Assembly: GCF_036241575.1 (NCBI RefSeq)
Contig: NZ_CP108455.1
Span: 4,146,001 to 4,210,000, forward strand
DNA length: 64,000 nucleotides
From: Streptomyces sp. NBC_01267
GTDB lineage: Bacteria > Actinomycetota > Actinomycetes > Streptomycetales > Streptomycetaceae
Direction of reading: 5' to 3'
A program made the translations under genes and the position numbers. Of this stretch, positions 8,629 through 17,942 are shown in pieces. Within the stretch, counting starts at the first letter, position 1, and each line of letters starts with the position of its first letter. A model generated the notes under the pieces. It saw nothing but the letters and a program-made list of their open reading frames with translations. It did not search any database and was not told the DNA's origin.

Positions 8629-8697
8629 GCGGCAAACAATACAAGACGTTGGGGAGTGCTAGCGAACTCGATTCCGACCCGGTGGATCAGCTAGGGT

Positions 8698-8793
8698 GGG
8701 CGTCAGCCCCTCACGTGGCGCTATCTGACTGAACTCCCCCAGGGCCGGAAGGCAGCAAGGGTAGGTCGGCTCTGGCGGGTGCGTGGGGGGCCC
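8698..8793 (+). ncRNA. ffs: Small bacterial signal recognition particle RNA (4.5S type)
   Basis: The apical domain is unmistakable: the GGAAGGCAGCAAGG stretch with the GGAA tetraloop and the asymmetric AGCA side, which bind Ffh. It is flanked by pairing C-rich (CCCCCAGGG) and G-rich (GGGTGCGTGGGGGG) arms. About 96 nt, ending 75 nt before the dnaX start, the usual actinobacterial arrangement. Ends are approximate. Confidence 0.88.
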
Positions 8794-8868
8794 TTTGCGT
8801 TCCGGGGCGGTTTCGGGGGCGTGGGTTCGGGGCGGGGGTTGTCAGTGGGTCCCGATAACCTCGTACAT

Positions 8869-11118
8869 GTGTCGTCCCTTGCGCTGTACCGCCGCTACCG
8901 TCCCGAGTCGTTCGCCGAGGTCATCGGGCAGGAGCACGTCACTGCCCCGTTGCAGCAGGCCCTGCGGAACAACCGGGTCAACCACGCGTACCTGTTCAGC
9001 GGGCCGCGGGGCTGCGGCAAGACGACCAGTGCGCGCATCCTGGCCCGCTGTCTGAACTGCGAGCAGGGGCCCACGCCCACGCCGTGCGGGGAGTGCCAGT
9101 CGTGCCAGGACCTGGCGCGGAACGGGCCGGGTTCGATCGACGTCATCGAGATCGACGCGGCTTCGCACGGTGGCGTGGACGACGCCCGTGACCTGCGCGA
9201 GAAGGCGTTCTTCGGGCCCGCGGGCAGCCGGTACAAGATCTACATCATCGACGAGGCGCACATGGTCACGTCGGCCGGTTTCAACGCGTTGCTGAAGGTG
9301 GTCGAGGAGCCGCCGGAGCACCTCAAGTTCATCTTCGCGACCACCGAGCCCGAGAAGGTCATCGGGACGATCCGGTCGCGTACGCACCACTACCCCTTCC
9401 GGCTGGTGCCGCCCGGCACGCTGCGCGACTACCTCGGCGAGGTGTGCGGGCAGGAGGGGGCCCAGGTCGCCGACGGTGTGCTGCCGCTGGTGGTGCGCGC
9501 CGGGGCGGGGTCCGTGCGTGACTCCATGTCCGTGATGGACCAGTTGCTGGCCGGTGCGGGCGAGGAAGGTGTGACGTACGCCATGGCGACGTCCCTCCTC
9601 GGCTACACGGACGGGACGCTGCTCGACGCCGTGATCGACGCTTTCGCGTCCTCGGACGGGGCGGCTGCCTTCGAGCTGGTCGACCAAGTCATCGAGCGGG
9701 GCAACGATCCCCGCAGGTTCGTGGCCGATCTGCTGGAGCGACTGCGCGATCTGGTGATCCTGGCCGCTGTGCCCGACGCGGGGGAGAAGGGGCTGATCGA
9801 CGCCCCGGCCGATGTCGTGGCGCGGATGCAGGCGCAGGCCTCGGTGTTCGGCGCCGCGGAGCTGAGCCGGGCCGCCGACCTGGTCAACACCGGGCTGACC
9901 GAGATGCGCGGGGCGACTTCGCCGCGGCTCCAGCTGGAGTTGATCTGCGCGCGGGTGCTGCTGCCCGCCGCGTTCGACGACGAGCGGTCCATGCAGGCCC
10001 GGTTGGACCGGCTGGAGCGCGGTGGCACCTTCGTGTCCGGCGGGCAGGGGCCCACGATGGGATACGTGCCGGGACCCGAGGCACATCCCGCGACGCCGGT
10101 GGCGCCGGGCGGTGGGCCCGCGGCTGCGCGTGCCGCGGCGCGCGGGGATGCCGGTGGTGGTGCGGGTGTTGGCCCTGGGATGCCTGGTGCGTCCGGTGCG
10201 TCCGGTGGGCCTGGCACGTCCGGTGCGCCTGTGGCGCCTCCCGTGGCTGCCGCGCCCGCCCCTCAGACCGCGCCCGCTCCCCAGGACGCCCCCGCACCTC
10301 AGCAGGTCCCACCCGCGCAGCCCGCCGCCGCCCCCGCCGCCCGGCAGCCCGGAGCCTGGCCGGGAGCCGCCGCTCCCGCCGGTCGGCCCGACCGGCCCGC
10401 CGAGTCCCCGCGTCCCGCCGGAAGCTGGCCGTCCGCCGCCGCGCCCGGACAGGGACAGCCCGCACCCGCGGCGCCTCCGGCCGCTTCCGCTCCGGGAGCC
10501 CCGCCCGCCGCCCCCGCGCCCGGTACGGCGCAGGGCGCCGCCCAGGTGCGGAACATGTGGCCCGACATCCTCGAAGCCGTCAAGAACCGCCGGCGCTTCA
10601 CCTGGATCCTGCTCAGCCAGAACGCCCAGGTCGCCGGGTTCGACGGCACCACCCTCCAGCTCGGCTTCCCGAACCCGGGCGCCCGGGACAACTTCGCGTC
10701 CAGCGGCAGCGAGGACGTACTGAAGCAGGTGCTCGCCGACCAGTTCCATGTGCAGTGGCGGGTCGACGCGATCGTCGATCCCTCGGGCGGTACGCAGCCG
10801 CCCGGTGGCAGCAATCACCCCGGCCCCGGCGGTTCCAGCCCCGCCCCGCAGCGCCCGGCACCCCAGGACCGGGCCCCGGCCGCGCCCGCACCCGGTCCCG
10901 CACCGCAGCAGCCCGCTCCGGAGCCGCAGCAGCACCAGAGGCCCCAGGCGTTCAGAGAGCCCCCGCCCCCGCCCGCGGACCAGCCGCCGTCCGTCTCACT
11001 GGAGGACGACACCCCCGAGGACGACGATCCCGACCTCGTCGACTCGGCGCTCTCCGGCCACGACCTGATCGTGCGGGAGCTCGGAGCGACGGTGGTGGAG
11101 GAATATACGAACGAGTAG
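8869..11118 (+). CDS. dnaX: DNA polymerase III subunit gamma/tau
   Basis: 749 aa from the GTG at 8869 (SSLALYRRYRPESF), the standard DnaX N-terminus; in-frame upstream codons would overlap the SRP RNA. AAA+ clamp-loader domain in the first 370 residues: Walker A GPRGCGKTT, the zinc module with CLNC ... CGECQSC, DEAH Walker B and the sensor-1 region FATTEP. Residues from about 400 to 560 are Ala/Pro/Gly low complexity, followed by a conserved block (VRNMWPDILEAVKNRRRF) that corresponds to the tau-specific polymerase-binding domain, then another Pro-rich linker and an acidic tail. No obvious A6/T-rich slippery frameshift site is visible, so a separate gamma form is not evident. Confidence 0.97.
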   Translation: MSSLALYRRYRPESFAEVIGQEHVTAPLQQALRNNRVNHAYLFSGPRGCGKTTSARILARCLNCEQGPTPTPCGECQSCQDLARNGPGSIDVIEIDAASHGGVDDARDLREKAFFGPAGSRYKIYIIDEAHMVTSAGFNALLKVVEEPPEHLKFIFATTEPEKVIGTIRSRTHHYPFRLVPPGTLRDYLGEVCGQEGAQVADGVLPLVVRAGAGSVRDSMSVMDQLLAGAGEEGVTYAMATSLLGYTDGTLLDAVIDAFASSDGAAAFELVDQVIERGNDPRRFVADLLERLRDLVILAAVPDAGEKGLIDAPADVVARMQAQASVFGAAELSRAADLVNTGLTEMRGATSPRLQLELICARVLLPAAFDDERSMQARLDRLERGGTFVSGGQGPTMGYVPGPEAHPATPVAPGGGPAAARAAARGDAGGGAGVGPGMPGASGASGGPGTSGAPVAPPVAAAPAPQTAPAPQDAPAPQQVPPAQPAAAPAARQPGAWPGAAAPAGRPDRPAESPRPAGSWPSAAAPGQGQPAPAAPPAASAPGAPPAAPAPGTAQGAAQVRNMWPDILEAVKNRRRFTWILLSQNAQVAGFDGTTLQLGFPNPGARDNFASSGSEDVLKQVLADQFHVQWRVDAIVDPSGGTQPPGGSNHPGPGGSSPAPQRPAPQDRAPAAPAPGPAPQQPAPEPQQHQRPQAFREPPPPPADQPPSVSLEDDTPEDDDPDLVDSALSGHDLIVRELGATVVEEYTNE

Positions 11119-11190
11119 GGGCACGGTCTTCGGCGGCCCGTACAAGGCCCGCGCCGGGCCGGACCCGGTGCGCGGGCTAGGCTGCGTACC

Positions 11191-12441
11191 GTGAAGGTCC
11201 TTGTCATCGGCGGCGGCGCCCGCGAACACGCCCTGTGCCGCTCTCTTTCCCTCGACTCCGAAGTCACCTCCCTGCACTGTGCCCCCGGTAACGCGGGCAT
11301 CGCGGAGGTGGCCGAGCTGCACCCGGTCGACCCGCTGGACGGCGCCGACGTCGCCCGGCTGGCGACCGAGCTGGAGGCCGGGCTCGTGGTCGTCGGACCC
11401 GAGGCTCCCCTGGTCGCCGGGGTCGCCGACGCGGTGCGCGGAGCGGGCATCCCCTGCTTCGGGCCGACCCGGGAAGCGGCGCAGCTGGAAGGGTCCAAGG
11501 CCTTCGCCAAGGATGTGATGGCGGCGGCGAACGTACCCACCGCGCGCGCCTACGTGTGCACCACCCCCGCCGAGATCGACGCGGCGCTGGACGCCTTCGG
11601 CGCTCCGTACGTGGTCAAGGACGACGGCCTCGCCGCGGGCAAGGGCGTCGTCGTGACCTCCGACGTCCAGGCCGCCCGCGCCCATGCGCTGGCCTGCGAG
11701 AGCGTCGTCATCGAGGAGTTCCTGGACGGCCCCGAGGTCTCCCTGTTCGCGATCACCGACGGTACGACCGTCCTTCCGCTCCAGCCCGCGCAGGACTTCA
11801 AGCGGGCGCTGGACGGCGACGAGGGTCCGAATACCGGTGGCATGGGCGCGTACTCCCCGCTCCCCTGGGCCGGCCCCGAGCTGGTCGAGGAGGTCATGGC
11901 GTCCGTCCTCCAGCCGACCGTCGACGAGCTGCGCCGCCGGGGCACCCCGTTCGCGGGCCTGCTGTACGCGGGCCTCGCGATCACCTCGCGCGGGGTACGG
12001 GTCATCGAGTTCAACGCCCGCTTCGGCGACCCCGAGACCCAGGTGGTGCTGGCCCGGCTGAAGACCCCGCTGGCCGGCGTCCTGCTGAACGCGGCCAACG
12101 GCACGCTCGACAGCGAGCCCCCGCTGAACTGGCGCGACGACGCGGCCGTCACGGTGGTCATCGCCTCGCACAACTACCCGGACACCCCGCGCACCGGCGA
12201 CCGGATCGAGGGCCTCGACGAGGTGGCGGCGCAGGATGCGCCCGATGCGTACGTCCTGCACGCCGGGACCCGGCAGGACGGCGACGCCGTCGTGAGCGCC
12301 GGGGGCCGGGTGCTGTCGGTGACCGCGACCGGTGCGGACCTGGCCGTGGCCCGTGAGCGTGCCTACACGGCGCTGGGCCGGGTACGGCTCGACGGGGCGC
12401 AGCATCGTACGGACATCGCGGCGAAGGCCGCAGGCATCTGA
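11191..12441 (+). CDS. purD: Phosphoribosylamine-glycine ligase (GAR synthetase)
   Basis: 416 aa, GTG start. Second step of de novo purine synthesis: 5-phosphoribosylamine plus glycine plus ATP to GAR. It has the N-terminal VLVIGGGAREHAL Rossmann-like signature, the ATP-grasp segment VVKDDGLAAGKGV, the GPNTGGMGAYSP motif and the FNARFGDPETQ metal-binding motif. It follows dnaX by 72 nt with no clear hairpin between, so read-through is possible. No sign of a purine riboswitch is visible upstream. Confidence 0.98.
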   Translation: MKVLVIGGGAREHALCRSLSLDSEVTSLHCAPGNAGIAEVAELHPVDPLDGADVARLATELEAGLVVVGPEAPLVAGVADAVRGAGIPCFGPTREAAQLEGSKAFAKDVMAAANVPTARAYVCTTPAEIDAALDAFGAPYVVKDDGLAAGKGVVVTSDVQAARAHALACESVVIEEFLDGPEVSLFAITDGTTVLPLQPAQDFKRALDGDEGPNTGGMGAYSPLPWAGPELVEEVMASVLQPTVDELRRRGTPFAGLLYAGLAITSRGVRVIEFNARFGDPETQVVLARLKTPLAGVLLNAANGTLDSEPPLNWRDDAAVTVVIASHNYPDTPRTGDRIEGLDEVAAQDAPDAYVLHAGTRQDGDAVVSAGGRVLSVTATGADLAVARERAYTALGRVRLDGAQHRTDIAAKAAGI

Positions 12442-12643
12442 CGGATCTACGTCAGCACCTTTACCCAAAGCCATTCCATCGAGTGACGGCTGGCCCATCC
12501 GGATGACGCTCGCCGGAGCCCCAACTAGTCTGCGGCGCAAGCATTCCGGCACTTGGCCCACCGGCATTGCGATGTCAGTGACGGGTGCCACAGTGGGGGA
12601 GTGAGCAAAGCCGCCGCGGGGGCAGAGGGGGTGACGTCCGGCC

Positions 12644-14326
12644 GTGTCCGACACCGGTACGAGTGAGAAGCGGGGTGCGCAGGGCGCCCGTGCCCATGCA
12701 CTGGCTGTTCTGGGTATTCGGGGCAGGGCGCTGGCCGTAGCGCTGCTGCCCGTCGCGGTCGCGGTCGTGCTGCTGGCCGGCGGGGCCACCGGCCACCTCA
12801 GCGGCGGCAGTTGGGACACGGCGCGCTGGGCGGTGTCGTGCTTCGCGGCCGTGGTGCTGCTGCTCGCCGCCGTGGTGGCCGCGGTGATCGTGCGGGCCGG
12901 GCCCGCTGTCAGCCCGACGGTGGCGCTCACCGAGGCGTCGGCGCCCGACCTGCACCGGATGGTGCGGGACCTGGCGGACCGGCTCGATGTGCCGGTGCCC
13001 TCGGCGATAGCGCTCACACCGGACTGCGACAGCTGGCTGGAGGACCGTTCGCACCCGGCCGCCCGGTCCATATCCGGCGGGCGGCTGCCCACCGTGCGCG
13101 GGCTGCGGGCCCGCCGGGTGGCGGCAGCGCCCGTGCTCGTCATCGGCTCGCCCTTCCTGTGGTGGATGCGGGTCGCCGAGCTGCGCGCCCTGCTCGCGCC
13201 GGTCGTCGCGGGTACGGGCCCCTCCGCGCACCCCGACATCGCGGCCTCCCGCCGGTTCGTCCGGGGGCTCGACGCGGCGGTCGCCGTCGCCTCGCGGCCC
13301 GGACTCGGCCCGGTGCGGCGTTTCGCGTACTCCTTCGTCGGCCGGACCGCCGGGCTGATGCTGCGCAGTTGTCGTGGCCATGCTGCCGAGATGGAGCGGG
13401 GTGTCGCCGCCGCCGCCTCCGACCGCGCACAGACTGTGGACTACGGGCTGCGCATCGTCGCCCAGGAGCAGGTGGGACTGGCCTACGCGGGCTGGGACCG
13501 GCTGCTGACCCGGGTCGCGCTGCCCGCCTGGCGGATGGGCCGCTGGCCGTCCCGGCTCGACGCGGGAGTGGTCTCCGCGCTCACCGAGCTGTCCCGCCGG
13601 GACCGTCTCGCCGAAGGCTTCACCTCGCGCCTCGGCGAGCGGCCCGCCTGCGACCTCCTGGAGGAGCCGGGCGCGGTCGACGAGGCCACCTCGCTGCTCG
13701 CCGCCCGTCTCTTCCACGGCGGCCCCGCGGAGAACGGCCCGGACTGGTCGCCGGTGGACTGGCAGGAGTACCCGGAAGAGGTCGTCGACCGTAAGTGGCG
13801 CACGGAGGCGGCCAGGCTGCACCGGGTCCTCGACCGCCTCGGCGTCAACCGCGCCGCCGCCCCGGGCGCCGCCGACACCCCGGACGACCGGGGCGGGCCG
13901 ACACTCGCACGGGTGATGAATCATCTGGCCGCCGACGGCACGGACGTACTGGCCACCGCCGTCACCGCCGAGGTGGCCCGCGAGGAGGCCGCCGCGCCGC
14001 CGTCGGTCCCCGGCGGCACGCTGGAGGGCGAGCATCTCTGGGACACCGGGGCGATCCCGCTCTTCCCGCTCCAGCCGCCCCGTACCGGACGTGACCTGCT
14101 GGCCGACCACGTCATCGCGATGATCTGCTGCGCGGCCGTCGACACGGCGGGCGCCGCCCCCGGCCTGGACTGGCTGGACGGGCCCGTGCTGCTGGTCGAC
14201 GACGAACGCAGGTCGGACCTGGGCGGCCATGTGGTGAGCCTGGTGGAGGACGGGGACGCCGAGCCGTTGCGCGGGTGGCTGAGGACGGTGGGCGTCCGCC
14301 TGGAGAAGCCGGTACGGCTGGTGTGA
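12644..14326 (+). CDS. Membrane protein resembling a degenerate M48 peptidase
   Basis: 560 aa from a GTG with GAGGGGGTG upstream. Two N-terminal transmembrane helices (LAVALLPVAVAVVLLAGG and CFAAVVLLLAAVVAAVIV) precede a cytoplasmic region. Residues 95-210 follow the order of HtpX/Ste24-type M48 proteases: a helix ending in LDVPVPSAIALTP, a central APVLVIGSPFLWWM strand, then VAELRALLAPVVAGTGPSAHPD where active homologues have ELxAVLAHELGHxxxxH. The HExxH is absent (APVVAG), and no other HExxH occurs, so the protein should be proteolytically inactive. The later part is helical with no recognised domain. It sits between purD and a DMFase-like gene. The M48 relationship is my inference from motif order. 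Confidence 0.6.
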   Translation: MSDTGTSEKRGAQGARAHALAVLGIRGRALAVALLPVAVAVVLLAGGATGHLSGGSWDTARWAVSCFAAVVLLLAAVVAAVIVRAGPAVSPTVALTEASAPDLHRMVRDLADRLDVPVPSAIALTPDCDSWLEDRSHPAARSISGGRLPTVRGLRARRVAAAPVLVIGSPFLWWMRVAELRALLAPVVAGTGPSAHPDIAASRRFVRGLDAAVAVASRPGLGPVRRFAYSFVGRTAGLMLRSCRGHAAEMERGVAAAASDRAQTVDYGLRIVAQEQVGLAYAGWDRLLTRVALPAWRMGRWPSRLDAGVVSALTELSRRDRLAEGFTSRLGERPACDLLEEPGAVDEATSLLAARLFHGGPAENGPDWSPVDWQEYPEEVVDRKWRTEAARLHRVLDRLGVNRAAAPGAADTPDDRGGPTLARVMNHLAADGTDVLATAVTAEVAREEAAAPPSVPGGTLEGEHLWDTGAIPLFPLQPPRTGRDLLADHVIAMICCAAVDTAGAAPGLDWLDGPVLLVDDERRSDLGGHVVSLVEDGDAEPLRGWLRTVGVRLEKPVRLV

Positions 14327-14494
14327 GACCGCCGGGGGGAACCTTGGGCCGCGCCCCCGTCAGGGACCCGGGCCCGCCCCCGCCGGAGAACCCGGCCCGT
14401 GCCCGACGGAGACCCCGGGCCGTGCCCGACGGAGCAACCGCCGGGTCGCGCTCACCGCTGCCCCTGGGACCGGTTCCGCCCCGCCGCGTCAATG

Positions 14495-14514
14495 CGCGAA
14501 TTCGTAAATTCGCG
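14495..14514. promoter_or_regulatory. AT-rich inverted repeat upstream of the DMFase-like gene
   Basis: A perfect 8-bp inverted repeat (CGCGAATT / AATTCGCG) with a 4-nt spacer lies in an AT-rich pocket (about 14490-14560) in otherwise GC-rich DNA, about 100 bp before the start at 14617. It looks like a promoter or operator. A second small dyad (GAGT/ACTC) follows at about 14528. Confidence 0.45.
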
Positions 14515-14616
14515 ACGAACAGTAACGGAGTGACTCCCTTATGTGATGTGCTGGGCCGGTCGCTGACTGTCGGTGCATCTCTGTTGTGCCCGGGCGGCCG
14601 AGGGAAGGGGAGCCGC

Positions 14617-16077
14617 ATGGGGGCGGAGCAGATCCGGCGCTGGGAATCGGGGGCCCTCGCCCACGCCGTCTCGGATCCGTTCGGCCAGGGCCCGCTGCCC
14701 TGGCTCCGCGGCAGTGAGAACTACTTCGACGACACCGGCCATGTCGTCCCCTGGTACGCCGACCCGGACGCCGCACACCAGCACTCCGGTGGCCCCCGCA
14801 CCGCCGACGACGTGAAGCGGCAGATCAAGGGCTTCGCCTCCACGGGCGCCGCCGCGCCCGGCGAGGCCATCGACTTCCACGTCACCGTCGACCCGCCCCA
14901 GCAGTTCTCCGTCGACATCTACCGCATCGGCCACTACGGCGGCGACGGCGCCGCGAAGATCACCACCAGCCCCCGCCTCTCCGGCATCGTCCAGCCGGCC
15001 CCGCTCACCGCCGACCGCACGGTCTCCTGCCACCACTGGTGGCTCTCCTGGCGCCTCCAGATCCCGTCGTACTGGTCGATCGGGGCGTACGTCGCCGTGC
15101 TCACCACCGCCGACGGCTACCGCTCGCACATCCCGTTCACGGTCCGCGACAGCCACCCGGCCGATCTGCTCCTCCTGCTGCCGGACGTGACCTGGCAGGC
15201 GTACAACCTCTACCCGGAGGACGGCCACACCGGCGCCAGCCTGTACCACGCCTGGGACAGCGGGGGCCGGCTGCTCGGCGAGGAGGATGCCGCCACCACG
15301 GTCTCCTTCGACCGGCCGTACGCGGGCGCCGGCCTGCCCCTGCACGTGGGCCACGCCTACGACTTCATCCGCTGGGCCGAACGGTACGGCTACGACCTCG
15401 CCTACGCCGACGCCCGCGACCTGCACGCGGGCCGTATCGACCCGACCCGCTACCGCGGCCTGGTCTTCCCCGGCCACGACGAGTACTGGTCGGTGCCCAT
15501 GCGGCGCACCACGGAACTCGCCCGTGAGCAAGGCACCTCCCTCGTCTTCCTCTCCGCCAACACCATGTACTGGCAGGTGGAGCTCGCCCCTTCGCCCTCC
15601 GGCGTCGCCGACCGCCTGCTCACCTGCCGGAAGCGCCGCGGCCCCGGCAAGTCCGCGCTCTGGCGGGAGATCGACCGGCCCGAACAGCAGCTCCTCGGCA
15701 TCCAGTACGCGGGACGCGTCCCCGAGTCGAGCCCCCTGATCGTGCGCAACGCCGCACACTGGCTCTGGGACGCGACCGGCGCGGCCGAGGGGGACGAACT
15801 CCCCGGGCTGGTCGCGGGCGAGGCCGACCGCTACTTCCCGCGTACCGCGCTCCCGAAGCACGAAGGCCGGATGCTGCTCGCCCACTCGCCGTACCGGGAC
15901 AGCGAAGGGGCCGTGCGCCACCAGGAGACGTCCCTCTACCGCGCCCCCTCGGGCTCGTTCGTCTTCGCCTCGGGCACCTTCGCCTGGTCCCCCGCGCTGG
16001 ACCGCCCCGGCCATGTGGACCCCCGTGTCCAGCGCGCGACGGCCAACCTCCTGGACCGGATCTGCAAGCGCGAATGA
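14617..16077 (+). CDS. N,N-dimethylformamidase beta-subunit-like protein
   Basis: 486 aa, ATG with ribosome binding site GGGAAGGGGAG. The sequence resembles the large-subunit catalytic domain of N,N-dimethylformamidase: a beta-sandwich-like N-terminal part (HVTVDPPQQFSVDIYRIGHYGG), then LLLLLPDVTWQAYN, and the VFPGHDEYWS motif at about residues 284-293. In characterised DMFase a Glu and a His from such an HxE segment, with two tyrosines, surround the mononuclear iron. Proteins of this family are common single genes in actinobacteria without a known substrate; no small (alpha) subunit gene is adjacent. No signal peptide is seen. The next gene, purC, starts 158 nt downstream. Confidence 0.8.
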   Translation: MGAEQIRRWESGALAHAVSDPFGQGPLPWLRGSENYFDDTGHVVPWYADPDAAHQHSGGPRTADDVKRQIKGFASTGAAAPGEAIDFHVTVDPPQQFSVDIYRIGHYGGDGAAKITTSPRLSGIVQPAPLTADRTVSCHHWWLSWRLQIPSYWSIGAYVAVLTTADGYRSHIPFTVRDSHPADLLLLLPDVTWQAYNLYPEDGHTGASLYHAWDSGGRLLGEEDAATTVSFDRPYAGAGLPLHVGHAYDFIRWAERYGYDLAYADARDLHAGRIDPTRYRGLVFPGHDEYWSVPMRRTTELAREQGTSLVFLSANTMYWQVELAPSPSGVADRLLTCRKRRGPGKSALWREIDRPEQQLLGIQYAGRVPESSPLIVRNAAHWLWDATGAAEGDELPGLVAGEADRYFPRTALPKHEGRMLLAHSPYRDSEGAVRHQETSLYRAPSGSFVFASGTFAWSPALDRPGHVDPRVQRATANLLDRICKRE

Positions 16078-16235
16078 CCGGCGCCGCGCCCACCGTCCGC
16101 CATGCCGCGCCCACCGTCCGACCCGGGCCCGCAGGGGCTCCGACCTCGGGTGCGACCCTGGGGAGGTCCGTACGCAGGGCATACGGGAGAATCAACCCCG
16201 ACCCCAGAGCATGGACATAACCACGGGGAGGAACC

Positions 16236-17135
16236 GTGTCCGGATTCGTAGAAAAGCCCGAGCCGCTTCAGGTACCGGGCCTGGTACACCTGCACACCGG
16301 CAAGGTGCGCGATCTGTACCAGAACGAGGCGGGCGACCTCGTGATGGTCGCCAGCGACCGCATGTCCGCGTTCGACTGGGTGCTGCCCACCGAGATCCCC
16401 GACAAGGGCCGGGTCCTCACCCAGCTGTCGCTCTGGTGGTTCGACCAGCTCGCGGACCTCGTACCGCACCACGTCATCTCCACCGACCTCCCGGCCGGCG
16501 CCCCCGCCGACTGGGCCGGCCGCACCCTGATCTGCAAGTCGCTGCGGATGGTCCCGGTCGAGTGCGTCGCACGCGGCTACCTCACCGGCTCCGGCCTGGT
16601 GGAGTACAACGAGCACCGCACCGTCTGCGGTCTCGCGCTCCCCGAGGGCCTGAGCGACGGCTCGGAACTGCCCGCGCCGATCTTCACGCCCGCGACCAAG
16701 GCGGCCGTCGGCGAACACGACGAGAACGTGAGTTACGAGGAGGTCGCCCGCCAGGTCGGTGCCGAGACCGCCTTCGAGCTGCGCCGGACGACCCTCGACG
16801 TGTACGGCCGGGCCCGCGACATCGCGCGCGAGCGGGGCATCATCCTCGCCGACACGAAGTTCGAGTTCGGCTACGACGGCGACCGACTCGTCATCGCCGA
16901 CGAGGTGTTGACCCCGGACTCGTCCCGCTTCTGGCCGATCGCGGGCTGGCAGCCGGGCCGTGCGCAGCCCTCGTACGACAAGCAGTACGTCCGCGACTGG
17001 CTGACCTCGGAGGTCTCCGGCTGGGACCGCAAGAGCGAGCAGCCGCCGCCCGCGCTCCCGCAGGAGATCGTGGACGCGACCCGCGCCAAGTACCTGGAGG
17101 CGTACGAGCTGCTGACCGGGACGCCCTGGTCGTAG
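16236..17135 (+). CDS. purC: SAICAR synthetase (phosphoribosylaminoimidazole-succinocarboxamide synthase)
   Basis: 299 aa, GTG start preceded by GGGGAGGAACC. It ligates aspartate to CAIR using ATP. Family landmarks are present: HTGKVRDLY near the N-terminus, ASDRMSAFD, the VPVECVARGYLTGSG segment, IILADTKFEFGYDG and the DEVLTPDSSRFW motif. Full length. It ends 28 nt before a terminator hairpin shared with the convergent tRNA-Gly. Confidence 0.98.
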   Translation: MSGFVEKPEPLQVPGLVHLHTGKVRDLYQNEAGDLVMVASDRMSAFDWVLPTEIPDKGRVLTQLSLWWFDQLADLVPHHVISTDLPAGAPADWAGRTLICKSLRMVPVECVARGYLTGSGLVEYNEHRTVCGLALPEGLSDGSELPAPIFTPATKAAVGEHDENVSYEEVARQVGAETAFELRRTTLDVYGRARDIARERGIILADTKFEFGYDGDRLVIADEVLTPDSSRFWPIAGWQPGRAQPSYDKQYVRDWLTSEVSGWDRKSEQPPPALPQEIVDATRAKYLEAYELLTGTPWS

Positions 17136-17163
17136 CGGTACGCGGTCCGCACGCAGCACGGAA

Positions 17164-17194
17164 AAAGGCCCCGGTCGCGAGGACCGGGGCCTTT
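17164..17194. terminator. Bidirectional terminator between purC and tRNA-Gly
   Basis: Perfect 13-bp stem (17164-17176 with 17182-17194), 5-nt loop, flanked by A-rich and T-rich ends so that it can work in both directions. The same hairpin recurs at 21134-21166. Confidence 0.88.
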
Positions 17195-17202
17195 CTTCAC
17201 CG

Positions 17203-17275
17203 AGCGGACGACCAGGTTCGAACTGGCGACCTCAACCTTGGCAAGGTTGCGCTCTACCAACTGAGCTACGTCCGC
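17203..17275 (-). tRNA. tRNA-Gly(GCC), copy 1
   Basis: 73 nt, canonical cloverleaf: acceptor GCGGACG/CGTCCGC, anticodon loop TTGCCAA, T-loop GTTCGAAC. The tRNA sequence is identical to the second copy at 21174-21246, and the downstream terminator is also shared. Confidence 0.96.
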
Positions 17276-17297
17276 ATGCGCCGTAGCGCGGAGTCCA

Positions 17298-17942
17298 CTA
17301 TACCCAACCTCGCTGGCGCGCGAGACGCACTGCGGTGTGACGGTTTTCGGCCCCCAGCTTGGTCGCGGCCGACGACAGGTAGTTCCGTACCGTCCCCGGC
17401 GACAGCGAGGCCCGCTCGGCGATCTCCGCGACCGGTGCGCCGTCCGCCGCCAGTTCCAGCACCTCCGCCTCCCGCACGGTCAGCGGCGAGTCCCCGGCGG
17501 AGATCGCGTCGGCGGCCAACTCCTGGTCCACATAACGCCCTCCGGCCCGCACCGTCCGGATGATCTCGGCCAGCTTCTGCGCGGACACCGTCTTCGGTAC
17601 GAACGCCCGCACCCCCGCCGAGAGCGCCCGCTTCAGATGGCCGGGACGGCCGTGGCTGGTGACGATCATGCAGCGGCACTCCGGGAGTTCACCGCGCAGA
17701 GCTGTGGCCACACTCACACCGTCGGCCCCCGGCATCTGAAGATCCAGCACCGCGACATCGGGCCGGTGCGCCCGTGCCATCGCGAGCGCCTCGGGCCCGG
17801 ACGCGGCCTCGGCGACCACCACGAGGTCGTCCTCCAGCCCGAGCAGCGCGGCGAGCGCGCCCCGGATGAGGTGCTCGTCGTCGGCGAGCAGCACCCGTAC
17901 CGGACCCGCGCTCCCGGCCCCCGGCCGTACGGACCCGGTCAC
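17298..17942 (-). CDS. NarL/LuxR-family response regulator
   Basis: 214 aa. Receiver domain: VRVLLADDEHLIRGAL (acidic pocket DD), phosphoacceptor Asp in VLDLQMPG, Thr/Ser and Lys in VTSHG and FVPKTVS. C-terminal LuxR-type helix-turn-helix: LTVREAEVLELAADG ... IAERASLSPGTVRNYLSS. The start overlaps the stop of the histidine kinase by 4 nt, so it is the cognate partner (DesK/DesR-like pair). A GTG about 14 codons downstream (VRVLL) is an alternative start. The likely target is its own ABC-transporter operon through the palindromes at 21061-21086. Confidence 0.94.
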   Translation of the reverse strand: MTGSVRPGAGSAGPVRVLLADDEHLIRGALAALLGLEDDLVVVAEAASGPEALAMARAHRPDVAVLDLQMPGADGVSVATALRGELPECRCMIVTSHGRPGHLKRALSAGVRAFVPKTVSAQKLAEIIRTVRAGGRYVDQELAADAISAGDSPLTVREAEVLELAADGAPVAEIAERASLSPGTVRNYLSSAATKLGAENRHTAVRLARQRGWV

